DNA of 52,110 nt from positions 1 to 52,110 of the IMG/VR virus record IMGVR_UViG_3300047409_000613, one strand, 5' to 3'. The notes under the pieces are model-generated. The model did not search any database. It saw nothing but the letters and a program-made list of their open reading frames with translations, and was not told where the DNA came from. The translations under genes were made by a program, and so were the position numbers. Position 1 is the first letter of the stretch, and each line of letters opens with the position of its first letter. The stretch is from a virus. Of the stretch, positions 14,180-22,479 are shown in pieces.

Positions 14180-14226
14180 CCGCCGAGCATGGCTAGATCA
14201 CCGATCTGGGCATGCTCCAGCGATGC

Positions 14227-14255
14227 AAGTACGTAAGTACAAAGTACTTAAGTAC
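14227..14255. repeat. Four AAGTAC repeats (candidate origin element)
   Basis: AAGTAC at 14227, 14235, 14242 and 14250 is spaced by seven or eight bases in a locally AT-richer stretch, and further GTAC palindromes follow at 14259 and 14273. No gene covers 14197-14378 in a convincing frame. Together with the 12-mers this is the best origin candidate in the genome. Confidence 0.42.
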
Positions 14256-14378
14256 CACCGTACGGGTTCTTCGTACGTCCGTTCTTCTCTTCCTCCGTGT
14301 ACCCAGATCCGAGAATTAGAGCACCGGCGCTGGCGCGCCGGGACACCCACACGATTCACGAGAGACCGGGGGTTCCCT

Positions 14379-14864
14379 ATGCGAACGCCGGTGGCTTTTC
14401 CGCTGCTCTGCGTTATCGCGAAGGAGCAGCTCCTCGCGGAGCCGTCGATCGACAACGGGGAATGGGCGGAGCGGATCAAGGTTCGCCTGGTCCGGTTGCG
14501 GTTGGGCTACCCGGATCCCCCGCATCGGCTGACCGACGCGATGGACGCGGTGGAGCACGCGCTGGCGAAGGAAGGCCGGCCACGGCCCCTGCCGCGTCGA
14601 CTGGGCCCAGCGCCGCCGCCGGCCGACGTCCGTCCGCTCAGCCACGACGAGGCCCGGCGCGCCCTCGCCTTTGTCGGCGGGCTCGGCCTGGTGAAGACCA
14701 TGCCGAAGCCTCGCGCGATCACCCGTCGCGTGGTCGACCTTCACGCGCAGTCGCGGATGGTCGCGGCTGCGATCGTTGCGTCCGTCGAACGGTGCGAAGC
14801 ACTCGAGCGCGCGGCCGCCGACGCCGCTGCCGTCGTGCCCGATCCCGTGGAGCCCGGCGCATGA
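14379..14864 (+). CDS. Hypothetical protein of the replication region, 161 aa
   Basis: ATG 14379 with GGGGG upstream. Helical throughout (NGEWAERIKVRLVRLRLGY, then LTDAMDAVEHALAKEG), Pro-rich linker at about 70-85, and an Ala-rich C-terminal helix. The frame is open far upstream but that part reads as repeat DNA. Its TGA overlaps the RusA start, so the two are translated together. Function unknown. Confidence 0.6.
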   Translation: MRTPVAFPLLCVIAKEQLLAEPSIDNGEWAERIKVRLVRLRLGYPDPPHRLTDAMDAVEHALAKEGRPRPLPRRLGPAPPPADVRPLSHDEARRALAFVGGLGLVKTMPKPRAITRRVVDLHAQSRMVAAAIVASVERCEALERAAADAAAVVPDPVEPGA

Positions 14865-15388
14865 CGCTCACGATGGCGCGTCGCCGGGTGTCGTTCGAGG
14901 TCCTCGGCGCGGCCGAGACGAAGGGATCCGCGAAGGCGTTCGTCCCGAAGAAATGGGCGGACGAGGCGCACCGCGCCGGCAAAGCGCCGCGGGCGATCGT
15001 CACGAACGACAACCCCAGCGCTAAGGCCTGGGAGCAACGCATCGCCACCGAGGCCCAGAAGGTCGCCGGCGATGGGCTCTTCGTCGGCCCCGTCGTGCTG
15101 CTCGTGACGTTCCACCTGCCGCGGCCGAAGTCGCTGCCGAAGCGCGTCCTCCACCACACGACGCGGCCTGACTGCGACAAGGCGGCGCGGTGCGTGCTCG
15201 ACGCGCTCACCGGCGTGCTCTACCACGACGACGGGCAGATCACGGAGTTGCACGTGCGGAAGGCCTTCGCCGCGACCGCGACGGCGCCGCGCGCCGTCAT
15301 CACCGTCGCCGCGGCGGCGGACCCCGACCCGATGCAGCACGTGCTCACCGTCGACGAGGCGCGCGATCTCTTCTCCATGGAGGCGTAA
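14861..15388 (+). CDS. rusA: RusA-like Holliday junction resolvase
   Basis: 175 aa. The family core is clear: TRPDCDKAARCVLDALTG (about 101-118, with D104, D106 and K107) followed by YHDDGQI (D123, D124), the acidic residues that bind magnesium and cut four-way junctions. The N-terminal beta strand is SFEVLGAAETKGS. RusA resolves branched DNA before packaging. Its ATG overlaps the previous stop. Confidence 0.92.
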   Translation: MTLTMARRRVSFEVLGAAETKGSAKAFVPKKWADEAHRAGKAPRAIVTNDNPSAKAWEQRIATEAQKVAGDGLFVGPVVLLVTFHLPRPKSLPKRVLHHTTRPDCDKAARCVLDALTGVLYHDDGQITELHVRKAFAATATAPRAVITVAAAADPDPMQHVLTVDEARDLFSMEA

Positions 15389-15643
15389 ATGGCGTTCGAT
15401 GTGACCGAAACAGAAGCCGCCGAGGAGAGCGCGATCGACGCGCATTTCGAACAATGGCCCGAAGGCTGCCCAGACGGGTGCCGGCACTGCGCGTCGCGTC
15501 TGCGCGATCGGTGCGGCGACGTCGACGGGCACATGTGGCCGGCGACCTTCGATTACGGCGACACCTGCTACTGCGGCGCCCTGTATCTGCTGCGGGATCC
15601 CGGGGGCCGCGTGCGAGTCACGACGGCGCCGACGTCGACGTAG
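15389..15643 (+). CDS. Cysteine-rich hypothetical protein, 84 aa
   Basis: ATG directly after the RusA stop. Five cysteines in CPDGCRHCASRLRDRC (about 27-42) and CYC near residue 60 suggest a zinc- or Fe-S-binding fold. Acidic N-terminus. No family recognised. Confidence 0.6.
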   Translation: MAFDVTETEAAEESAIDAHFEQWPEGCPDGCRHCASRLRDRCGDVDGHMWPATFDYGDTCYCGALYLLRDPGGRVRVTTAPTST

Positions 15644-15657
15644 CCCCCAGGGAAACT

Positions 15658-15672
15658 GCATTTTAGAAATGC
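15658..15672. terminator. AT-rich hairpin between operons (weak terminator or operator)
   Basis: GCATTT (15658-15663) and AAATGC (15667-15672) form a six-base stem with a three-base loop, followed by ATTTTC; AAATGCATTT is also a perfect palindrome. It is the only AT-rich island between 15389 and 16357 and precedes a gene with a good ribosome site. Confidence 0.3.
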
Positions 15673-15703
15673 ATTTTCGGAAGATCGATCTCAGGAGAGT
15701 GTG

Positions 15704-16357
15704 ATGGCGAGAAAATCCCACGGCCCGAAACCCCGACGTGTCAGCTACGAGCTCGTCCCGCGCGACAGCGTCGTCGGCTTCCCGATGTACAGCCTGCTCG
15801 ACGAGCTCGTCTACGCGCACCACGACGATCTCCGGGTCGCGCGGATCGCGCTCGCCTGGTGCACGTCCTGGCAACCCGACCTTGATGGCCGCCTCCGGCT
15901 CGGCCAGTGCAAGCGCGCGTCCGACCTCGATCGCGAGCTCGCGGCGTTCGACTTCGTCATCCTGCTGCGCCGCGCCTTCTGGAAGAACGAGCACGTGACG
16001 GACCTGCAGCGGCGCGCGCTGCTCGACCACGAGCTCTGTCACGGGGCCCGGGCGCAGGACAAGCACGGCGATCCGGTCGTCGACGAGCGCGGCCGTCCGG
16101 TGTGGCGCACGCGGCGCCATAACGTCGAGGAGTTCACGGAAGTCGTCGAACGCCACGGCATGTGGACCGCCGACCTGGAACGCGTCGCGGTCGCGCTCCG
16201 GCGCCAGGCCGCGGGGCCCTTCCAGCCGTGCGTGACCTGCCAGGCGACGCCGGGCTGGGTGCCCACGGCCGACGGGCGCGCCGTCACGCGCTGCGCGTGC
16301 TGGGTGAGTTGGGCGGCGCAGCGCGAGGATCTGCGCGCGGATCAAGCGACGGCGTGA
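15704..16357 (+). CDS. Phage metallopeptidase-domain protein
   Basis: 217 aa from ATG 15704 with AGGAG seven bases upstream. LLDHELCHG carries HExxH (H109, E110, H113), and the surrounding pattern (residues 20-115: GFPMYSLLDELV, RIALAWCTSW, FDFVILLRRAFWK) matches the putative phage metallopeptidase domain seen in phage early regions. CVTC and CACW near the C-terminus form an added zinc site. The substrate is not known. Confidence 0.78.
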   Translation: MARKSHGPKPRRVSYELVPRDSVVGFPMYSLLDELVYAHHDDLRVARIALAWCTSWQPDLDGRLRLGQCKRASDLDRELAAFDFVILLRRAFWKNEHVTDLQRRALLDHELCHGARAQDKHGDPVVDERGRPVWRTRRHNVEEFTEVVERHGMWTADLERVAVALRRQAAGPFQPCVTCQATPGWVPTADGRAVTRCACWVSWAAQREDLRADQATA

Positions 16358-16617
16358 GCAACATGCGCTGCCGATGCTGCGGAATCCGGTGGGCCCAGCA
16401 GGCCGGCCTCTGTCGGACCTGCCAGGCGCTCCCCGGCGATCAGCGCCGGGACGCGGAGCGCGAGCGCGACCGGCGGCGCGGGGTTGACCGGCCGGTGCTC
16501 CATGTGCAGCACGACCCGACGCCGACCCCGCTGCGCACGCTCACGGTGCGCGGGGTCGACTACGACGTGCTGTGGGACGGCTCCGACGGCTCCGCCGTGG
16601 GGCAGCGCTATCTATGA
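16354..16617 (+). CDS. Small zinc-binding protein, 87 aa
   Basis: GTG overlaps the stop of the metallopeptidase gene. MRCRCCGIRW and CRTCQALPG (about 4-26) give a zinc ribbon, followed by an Arg-rich helix and a short beta C-terminus (VRGVDYDVLWDGSDG). Function unknown. Confidence 0.58.
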   Translation: MSNMRCRCCGIRWAQQAGLCRTCQALPGDQRRDAERERDRRRGVDRPVLHVQHDPTPTPLRTLTVRGVDYDVLWDGSDGSAVGQRYL

Positions 16618-16793
16618 CCGAGGCGCGCGTTCAGCAGCTCGCGCAGACGACGTCGCGCGCCCTGCTGCAGGTCTACGTGCGACAAGCGGAGGCCTGCGCG
16701 GCGCGGGGCTGTGCGGCGTGCCGCGAAGAGGCCGCGAACTATCGGGAGGCGTTCCGCCGCGTGCTCGAGCGCGACGCGCGGCAGTCCACGTGA
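16614..16793 (+). CDS. Small helical protein, 59 aa
   Basis: ATG overlaps the previous stop and its TGA overlaps the next GTG. A single long helix interrupted by CAARGCAAC (about 28-36). Function unknown. Confidence 0.58.
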   Translation: MTEARVQQLAQTTSRALLQVYVRQAEACAARGCAACREEAANYREAFRRVLERDARQST

Positions 16794-17287
16794 TCATCTT
16801 CGCCGCGGACGATCCGCTTGTCCTCAACGGCACCTACGACCGCGAAGGCTACAAACCCGGGGAACGCGCACGGATCGCAAAAGCCCGCACCCTACAGACG
16901 AAAGGATCAGTCCCGATGGCGAAGAAGACGACGAAGACGAAGGACACCAAGCCGGCGCGCCCAGGCCGCCCGCGCCAGGCCGATCTCCCCGGGACCGAGG
17001 ACCGCGCGATCAAAGCGCTCGAGGACGCGGCGACCGTGTACGCCTAGATTCGCGATCAGCGCATCGAGCTCAACGTCGACGAGGCGAAGCTGAAAGCCTC
17101 GTTGCTCGCGTTGATGCACAAGCACGGGAAGACGATCTACGCGCGCGACGGGATCACAATCACGATCATCCCGGAGGCGGAGTCCGTGAAGGTGAAGGTC
17201 CGCAAGCCGGGCGACGACGACGAAGACGACAAGATCGAGAACCTCAAGGGCGAGGAACTGCGGCCCGGTGTGCGCGCGGAGCACTGA
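16790..17287 (+). pseudogene. Phage host-nuclease-inhibitor-like/basic-acidic protein split by an in-frame amber codon
   Basis: Frame starting at GTG 16790 (overlapping the previous stop) or, with a good site AAAGGATC, at ATG 16916. It reads a Lys-rich head, then LPGTEDRAIKALEDAATVYA, stops at TAG 17045-17047, and continues without shift as IRDQRIELNVDEAKLKASLL, LMHKHGKTIYARDGITI and an acidic tail to TGA 17287. The junction reads smoothly as one protein of about 123 aa in which TAG replaces probably GAG. The sequence type is one I know from phage early genes (a helix pair plus a beta C-terminus), but its function is unproven. Confidence 0.65.
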
Positions 17288-17292
17288 TCGCC

Positions 17293-17925
17293 ATGACGAC
17301 ACATCCTGCGGGGGGGGCGACCACAATGAGCAGCAGCGCCGCGGCCGCCGATCGCCCGGGCCTGATCTACACGCGCTGTCGCGTCTGCACCTGCGCGCTC
17401 GGCCTCGACGACGACCGCACGCGCGGCGTCTGCGTCGATTGCGCGAATCGACCGGAGGGCAAGCGGCTCCTCGCGCGCGCGGTCGCACCCGGCGTCACGC
17501 CGACGGCCGCGCCGTCCAAGACGGCGGCGCCAACGGCCCCGCCGATCGCAGTCGCCGCGCCGCCGCCGGCGCAGGAGCGCCCCTTCTCGCCGGCGGAGAA
17601 GTCGCTCATCCGGCACATGCACCACGTCCTGCCCCCGGCGGACCTGTTGCGCGTGCTGAACGATCGGCTGCAGGCCGACGTCGGGCCCGGCGTGCCGCTC
17701 TGGACGCTCGAGCAGGTGCACGCCGAAACGACGACGCTGCAGCGGACGAGCGGCGCGAGCGATTGGGAGGGGCTGCGCCAGATCGTCCGCCTCGCGCGGC
17801 ACGGCGGCGTCCTCGATTCAATCACGGCCGAGGTGATCAACGACTTCGCCATGGTGTTCCAGCTCTCGTCGGCGCAGCTCATGACTCTGCGCGACGTCAT
17901 CCGCAGCGCAAAGGAGTCCGCATGA
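17293..17925 (+). CDS. Zinc-ribbon protein with helical C-terminal domain
   Basis: 210 aa from ATG 17293, or 199 from ATG 17326 after an eight-G tract. CRVC (about 30) and CVDC (about 50) form the ribbon; a Pro/Ala-rich linker (65-100) leads to a helical domain (105-210: LIRHMHHVLPPADLLRVLNDR, then LRQIVRLARHGG). The stop overlaps the ATPase start, and the three genes 17293-20746 look like one translated unit, so it may cooperate with the ATPase. Confidence 0.65.
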   Translation: MTTHPAGGATTMSSSAAAADRPGLIYTRCRVCTCALGLDDDRTRGVCVDCANRPEGKRLLARAVAPGVTPTAAPSKTAAPTAPPIAVAAPPPAQERPFSPAEKSLIRHMHHVLPPADLLRVLNDRLQADVGPGVPLWTLEQVHAETTTLQRTSGASDWEGLRQIVRLARHGGVLDSITAEVINDFAMVFQLSSAQLMTLRDVIRSAKESA

Positions 17926-18866
17926 TCGGCAAGCCCGTCTTCCGGCGCCAGGAGTTCGATACCGCGACGCTCGAGCTCGGCGGCGCGCCGATCGCGCTCT
18001 CGGCCTATGCGACCACGGGCCTCCGGATCGTCTGCGTCGGCCCGAGCGGCGCCGGCAAGACCAACGCCGGGCTCCTCATCGCCGAGCAGCTCGCGACGCA
18101 GGGCTGGATCTCCGTGCTGTTCGATCGCGAGGGCGACATCGGCGCGCTCTACGAACCCATGCGCGACGTCACGCACTTCGAGAATTACCTGCGCGGCCGC
18201 CATCACCCGATCCTTGTGGTGCCGGTGCGCCACACGGATGACTTCCTCCACTACGGGCGGACGGTCCAGCGCGTCGTCGAGGAGGACCGTCAGCCGGTCT
18301 TCCTGATGGTCGACGAGGGGCAGATGGTCAGCGCGTCCCGGAAGCGGAAGGAATCGATCGGCGAGGCCTCCGACCTGATGAACGATTTCACCGAGCGCGG
18401 GCGCAAACGGTCCCTCGACGTCTTCGTGACGGCGCACCGCTTCAGCGGCACGCTCCATCGCTCGGTCTTCGCGAACAAGAACCTGACCCTGATCGGCCGC
18501 CAGGAAGATCCGACCGCCTGGTCGGCGCTCGCGCCGCAGTTCAAGGGCTCGGCGATCGGCTATCCGGATCTCGCGGCGCTCGCGCCCGGGGAGTTCTTCT
18601 GCTTCGCGCGATCGGGGGTGGAGAAGATCCAGATGCCGATGGCAGATGCGCTCGCCGCGGTCGCCCCGCCGGCGACCGTCGTCCGCCAGGCGCTGCCCAG
18701 CACGTTTTCGCAGTGGGACCGGGCCATGCGCGAGCTGCCGACCGACCGGCTGCAGCGGCTGGACGACGCGGTCACGGGCGTGCTGGCGGCGATCGTCGGG
18801 CTCACGTTTCCGCAACTGGCGGCCGGTCGACGCGCGCGGCGTGAGGAACTGGAGGCCCGGCCGTGA
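17922..18866 (+). CDS. P-loop ATPase (HerA/FtsK-like or helicase-like)
   Basis: 314 aa from ATG 17922 with AAGGAG upstream. Walker A is GPSGAGKT (40-47), Walker B VFLMVDEGQ (D131, E132), and residues 150-215 (ERGRKRSLDVFVTAHR, NLTLIGRQEDP) look like sensor and arginine-finger elements of HerA/FtsK-type motor ATPases. No zinc or nuclease domain. Position beside the multi-HTH DNA-binding gene suggests an ATP-driven DNA-handling pair, for example replication initiation, helicase loading or DNA movement. Confidence 0.72.
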   Translation: MIGKPVFRRQEFDTATLELGGAPIALSAYATTGLRIVCVGPSGAGKTNAGLLIAEQLATQGWISVLFDREGDIGALYEPMRDVTHFENYLRGRHHPILVVPVRHTDDFLHYGRTVQRVVEEDRQPVFLMVDEGQMVSASRKRKESIGEASDLMNDFTERGRKRSLDVFVTAHRFSGTLHRSVFANKNLTLIGRQEDPTAWSALAPQFKGSAIGYPDLAALAPGEFFCFARSGVEKIQMPMADALAAVAPPATVVRQALPSTFSQWDRAMRELPTDRLQRLDDAVTGVLAAIVGLTFPQLAAGRRARREELEARP

Positions 18867-20746
18867 CCTGGCAGGCCTTCGTCCTCGAGCACGGGTGGCA
18901 CGCGCACGGCGCGCACCTGGCCGCGGTGCTCGAGCAGCCCCTGTTGGCGATCGCGCGCCTGCGCCAATCGGCCAGTTGCCGGCGACTCGCGAAGGCCAAA
19001 ACGTTCGGCGACCTCTTCGCGCTCTGGCGCGGGCGGCCGCCACGCGACGAGGAGTGGCCGGCGCCGCGGAAGATCGGCGGCGGCTATGAGTGGCTGGCGC
19101 CGGAGCTCGCGCTGCTCGCGTCGCTCGTCGGGCGCCTGGGCGCCGCGGAGATTGCGGGCGTCCTGACGACGCGCCTGCGGCGGCTGACCGGCGATCGCCG
19201 CGCGGTCCGGCCGCGCAATGCGATCTGGACCGCCTCCCAGCGCGTCGGCCTCATCGCCACCGACGTCGCCGGCGGGCTCACGGCGCACCAGGCCGGCCGC
19301 GAGATCGGCTGCGTGTCGATCATCTACAACGAGATCCGGCACGGACGGCTGAAGACCGTGCGCGTCGGCCGCCTCCTCGTCATCCCGCGCGACGAGTGGG
19401 CGCGGTGGAAGGGCACGCGGGTCTTCCCCCCGAAGGGCTACGTCCAGCTCTCGCGGCTGAAGCGGCCGCTCGGCATCCGGAGTGACAAGCTCTCGGAGTG
19501 GGCGCGGCTCGGCTACGTGCCGACGGCGATCCGCTGCAACCCGTACGGCGCGCGCGCGGCATCGACGATGTTCGGCACCTGGTGGATTGACCCGAAGATC
19601 GTCACGAAGCTCACCGCCGATCGCCGCGCCGGCCGCGCGATGCCCTGGTGGGGCCAGCCCGAGCCGGGCAACCTGAAGATCACCTGGACGCTCCTGCAGC
19701 AGCGCCAGCATCCCGCGCGGTGTGCCACGTGCCGCGCGATCTGGGGCCCCGCGGGCGCGCCGCGGACGTTCGACGACTACATGCAGCGGTATCCGCCGCT
19801 GGCCTTCGGCGCGAAGCGGCACCTCACGCGCGTGTGGTCGGACGGCCTGTCGGTCAGCGAGCTCGCGCGCGACGTCAACCTCCCCTCGTCGCTGGTGTTG
19901 TCCGCGATCCGGACCGGGGTCCTTCGCGCGACCCGCGTCGCCAGCCGGTATGTCATCACGCGCACCGACGCGACGCGCTGGAAGTTCCGGCGCTGTCCCA
20001 CGGGTCGCGGCCGGCACTGCTGGATGCAGATCAGCGCGGCGCGTCAGACATACGGGTTCAGCCGCGCGGAAATCGCCGCGCACATCAAGGCCGGTCGACT
20101 CACGTCGAAAATCGGCGCGTGCGGTCCGCAGCGGGGTCTTCGGTACGTGCTCCGCCAGCAGATCCGCGAGCTCCGGGAAACCTCGGGTTTCCCCGCCGCG
20201 GACGCCGCCCGGCGACTCGGGATCTCCGTCGCGCGCCTGAAGACGTTCGCGCGGTACGCGGACTGGCGCGATCCGCACCGCTACACCCTCGACGTCATCA
20301 CCACCATCCGGAAGCGAATGGAATCCGAGGCGGGGTTGACGATCGCCCAGGCCGCGCGGAAGCTCCGCAAGTCGGTCCGGTGGGTCGAGCGGGAGATCGC
20401 CAATGGCACCGCGCGGGTGTTGCGGACCCCGTTCAAGACGACGCGGCGCTATATCTCCGGGCCGATGTTCCGACGTCTACAGGCCGCGGTCACCCATCCC
20501 ACCCCCAGGCTGCGCTGGTCGTCGGAATGGCTGCTCGTGAGCGACGCGGCACTGTTGGCCGGCGTCTGCAGCAACACGGTGCAGCGCTGGGCGGATCTGG
20601 GCCAGGTCCGGATCCGCTTCAAGGCGCGCTTCCGTCGCTACCACCGCCGTTCGGTCATCGCGCGCGCGCGGCTGCATTGGACCACTGAACGCCGGCGCGG
20701 GCGCGCCCCCGCCCCCGCCTGGCTGCAGACCCCGGAGGCCGCGTGA
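18863..20746 (+). CDS. Large DNA-binding protein with about eight helix-turn-helix units
   Basis: 627 aa from GTG 18863, overlapping the ATPase stop. Residues about 78-130 resemble a SANT/GcrA-type unit (LVGRLGAAEIAGVLTTR, then NAIWTASQRVGL). Then come repeated excisionase/MerR-like winged units at about 138-182, 196-245, 328-373, 388-433, 441-480, 491-535 and 556-600. They share helix-turn-helix, a GRL or G-x-V turn, a basic wing and a closing aromatic. A CxxC pair (C287, C290) interrupts the series. Such a beads-on-a-string protein should wrap or scan a long or repeated DNA site. No catalytic motif seen. Confidence 0.8.
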   Translation: MTWQAFVLEHGWHAHGAHLAAVLEQPLLAIARLRQSASCRRLAKAKTFGDLFALWRGRPPRDEEWPAPRKIGGGYEWLAPELALLASLVGRLGAAEIAGVLTTRLRRLTGDRRAVRPRNAIWTASQRVGLIATDVAGGLTAHQAGREIGCVSIIYNEIRHGRLKTVRVGRLLVIPRDEWARWKGTRVFPPKGYVQLSRLKRPLGIRSDKLSEWARLGYVPTAIRCNPYGARAASTMFGTWWIDPKIVTKLTADRRAGRAMPWWGQPEPGNLKITWTLLQQRQHPARCATCRAIWGPAGAPRTFDDYMQRYPPLAFGAKRHLTRVWSDGLSVSELARDVNLPSSLVLSAIRTGVLRATRVASRYVITRTDATRWKFRRCPTGRGRHCWMQISAARQTYGFSRAEIAAHIKAGRLTSKIGACGPQRGLRYVLRQQIRELRETSGFPAADAARRLGISVARLKTFARYADWRDPHRYTLDVITTIRKRMESEAGLTIAQAARKLRKSVRWVEREIANGTARVLRTPFKTTRRYISGPMFRRLQAAVTHPTPRLRWSSEWLLVSDAALLAGVCSNTVQRWADLGQVRIRFKARFRRYHRRSVIARARLHWTTERRRGRAPAPAWLQTPEAA

Positions 20747-20991
20747 TGGCCGAGACGCTCATCCGCCTCCTCGCGGACACCAAGAAGCCGGGCGTCTGCT
20801 CGGCCGCGAGTTGCCGCGCGGCGATCGATTGGTACCGCACGCTGAGCGGCGCGAGCATGCCGATGAACCGTGGCGCCGTCCCGCGCACGTCGGAGCCGCT
20901 GGCGGGGCAGACGGTCGGGTTCTTCTCGAGCGAGGACAGCCACTGGGCCTCCTGCGTCGCGCGGGGGCAGTTCGGACGGCACGCCCGATGA
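20746..20991 (+). CDS. Hypothetical protein, 81 aa
   Basis: ATG 20746 with GGAGG seven bases upstream. The sequence has CSAASCRAAIDWYRTLSGASMP near the N-terminus and SEDSHWASCVARG near the C-terminus: two Cys and one His in each half could bind zinc. Family not recognised. Confidence 0.6.
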   Translation: MAETLIRLLADTKKPGVCSAASCRAAIDWYRTLSGASMPMNRGAVPRTSEPLAGQTVGFFSSEDSHWASCVARGQFGRHAR

Positions 20992-21356
20992 GGCATATCA
21001 GCGTCGCGCTCACCACGCGCCAGATCCGGGCCCGGACGAAGACGGTGACACGGCGCCTCGGCTGGACACACCTGCAGCCCGGCACGCTGCTGCAGCCGGT
21101 GAAGAAATCGCGGGGCCTCAAGAAAGGCGAGCGCGTGGAAAAAATCGGCCGCCCGATCCGCGTCGTCCGCGTCTCCCGCGAGCGAGTCTCGGCGCTCCTG
21201 GCCAACGAACCCTACGGCTCCCTGGAAGTCTCCCGCGAGGGCTTCGGGGGCGAACTGACGCCGCGGATGTTTGTCGAGTTCTTCTGCCGGACGCACCGCT
21301 GCCGGCCGTCCACCTACGTCACCCGGATCGAATTCCAGCACCTGGAGACACTATGA
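20988..21356 (+). CDS. ASCH/PUA-like phage protein
   Basis: 122 aa, ATG overlaps the previous stop. ALTTRQIRARTKTVTRRLGW, LQPGTLLQPV and GLKKGE, then IRVVRVSRE follow the pattern of ASCH-type phage proteins, small PUA-like beta barrels thought to bind RNA or nucleotides. No catalytic residue can be assigned. Confidence 0.7.
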   Translation: MRHISVALTTRQIRARTKTVTRRLGWTHLQPGTLLQPVKKSRGLKKGERVEKIGRPIRVVRVSRERVSALLANEPYGSLEVSREGFGGELTPRMFVEFFCRTHRCRPSTYVTRIEFQHLETL

Positions 21357-22084
21357 GCACAGACGCCCTCATCGCCGAAGCCCCGTCGGACGTCCACGTC
21401 GTCGCGCTCACCCCGGCCGAGATGGTGCCCGCGCAGGCCGAGCTCGTCGCCTGGTGCGACCGGAAGATCCGGGCGCTCATCGACGAGGCCGACGAGCTCG
21501 ACCTGCACATGAAGCTGGCGCTCGAGAACGGCTGGAAGACGAGCGTCGTCCACGCGACGATGAACCGCACGGCGCGGCGCATCACCTACTACCAGAAGAT
21601 GCAGGCGGCGCTGCAGGCCGGCTACCTGCTCGTGCCGAACATGCCGGTCGACGTCCTCGCGGTGCGCGTCAAGGGCGCGCGGCCGCGGCAGCAGACGAGC
21701 GGGTACGCCTCGCATCGGTTCACATCGCCCCCCGAGCTGCTCCCGGCCGGCGCGGGCCGCTACGTCGACGAGCAGCCGCGCGAAACGTCCGAGGAGTATG
21801 AGGGCAAGGACTACCAAGGGAAGCCCGAAACGAAGACTCGCTATCTCTCCGCCGAGCACGACGAGGAGGTCGACTTCCCGTTCCAGACCATGAAGCCCGT
21901 CGTGCTCGAGGCCGCGGCCCGCGCGATGGCGCTGAAGATCTTCGACCAGATCGGGCAGGTGCAGAACAGCGGCGGTGAGGATCCGATTCTCGTCGGGCAA
22001 CTCCTCGACCCGCGCGGCTCGCGACACCATCGACGCCTGGTGACGTTCTTCATCGCGTGGTGGGTCGACACCGCGTCGCTCTAA
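21353..22084 (+). CDS. Conserved phage protein, 243 aa
   Basis: ATG overlaps the previous stop. A helical N-terminal half (VAWCDRKIRALIDEADELD, RRITYYQKMQAALQAGYLLVPN, about 40-110) leads to AVRVKGARP and an acidic middle, then a helical C-terminal part. I have seen this architecture in unassigned proteins of phage early regions. Function unknown. Confidence 0.62.
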   Translation: MSTDALIAEAPSDVHVVALTPAEMVPAQAELVAWCDRKIRALIDEADELDLHMKLALENGWKTSVVHATMNRTARRITYYQKMQAALQAGYLLVPNMPVDVLAVRVKGARPRQQTSGYASHRFTSPPELLPAGAGRYVDEQPRETSEEYEGKDYQGKPETKTRYLSAEHDEEVDFPFQTMKPVVLEAAARAMALKIFDQIGQVQNSGGEDPILVGQLLDPRGSRHHRRLVTFFIAWWVDTASL

Positions 22085-22096
22085 GGGCAACCGCCC

Positions 22097-22378
22097 ATGA
22101 CGAAGCGCCAACGGCCAACGAAACTCGCCGCGCGGGTACTCTCGGTCAGCGTCGACAAGGTCCGAGAACTCACCGAGCAGATCGCGCGCCTGGAAGCCGA
22201 CGCCCTCCGGATGGGCGAGTACTGCGCGCGCCAGGACACGGCGCTCGAGGGCCTGATGCGGGCGGTGTTGCAGGAGGCGTGTGACCCCTACGCCCATCCC
22301 ACGTCGATCGCCTGCGCCAGCTTGATCGCGGCCGTCGCCACCGCGAGCCAGGTCCTCCACGGACGGGAGCGCCACTGA
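22097..22378 (+). CDS. Hypothetical coiled-coil protein, 93 aa
   Basis: ATG 12 bases after the previous stop. Heptad-like helix at about 18-45 (DKVRELTEQIARLEADALRM), then a helical Ala-rich C-terminus with two Cys. Last gene of the early block before the tRNA fragment. Confidence 0.58.
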   Translation: MTKRQRPTKLAARVLSVSVDKVRELTEQIARLEADALRMGEYCARQDTALEGLMRAVLQEACDPYAHPTSIACASLIAAVATASQVLHGRERH

Positions 22379-22450
22379 ATGGCCACGAAGACGCGGCCGC
22401 GAGCCACCACACCGGCGGCGAACCACTCGAAAACATTCAACAAACGGTGA
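22379..22450 (+). CDS. Possible 23-aa peptide
   Basis: ATG directly after the stop of the previous gene; Lys/Arg/Thr/Asn-rich, stop at 22448-22450. No site or family supports it beyond adjacency. Confidence 0.22.
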   Translation: MATKTRPRATTPAANHSKTFNKR

Positions 22451-22479
22451 CCGTGCACTAAACTATTGGGGTCGGTTTG

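Noticed and set aside
17045-17047. Genome-wide recoding of TAG
   Set aside because: TAG ends int and several other genes with natural C-termini and tightly spaced next starts, so it still works as a stop.
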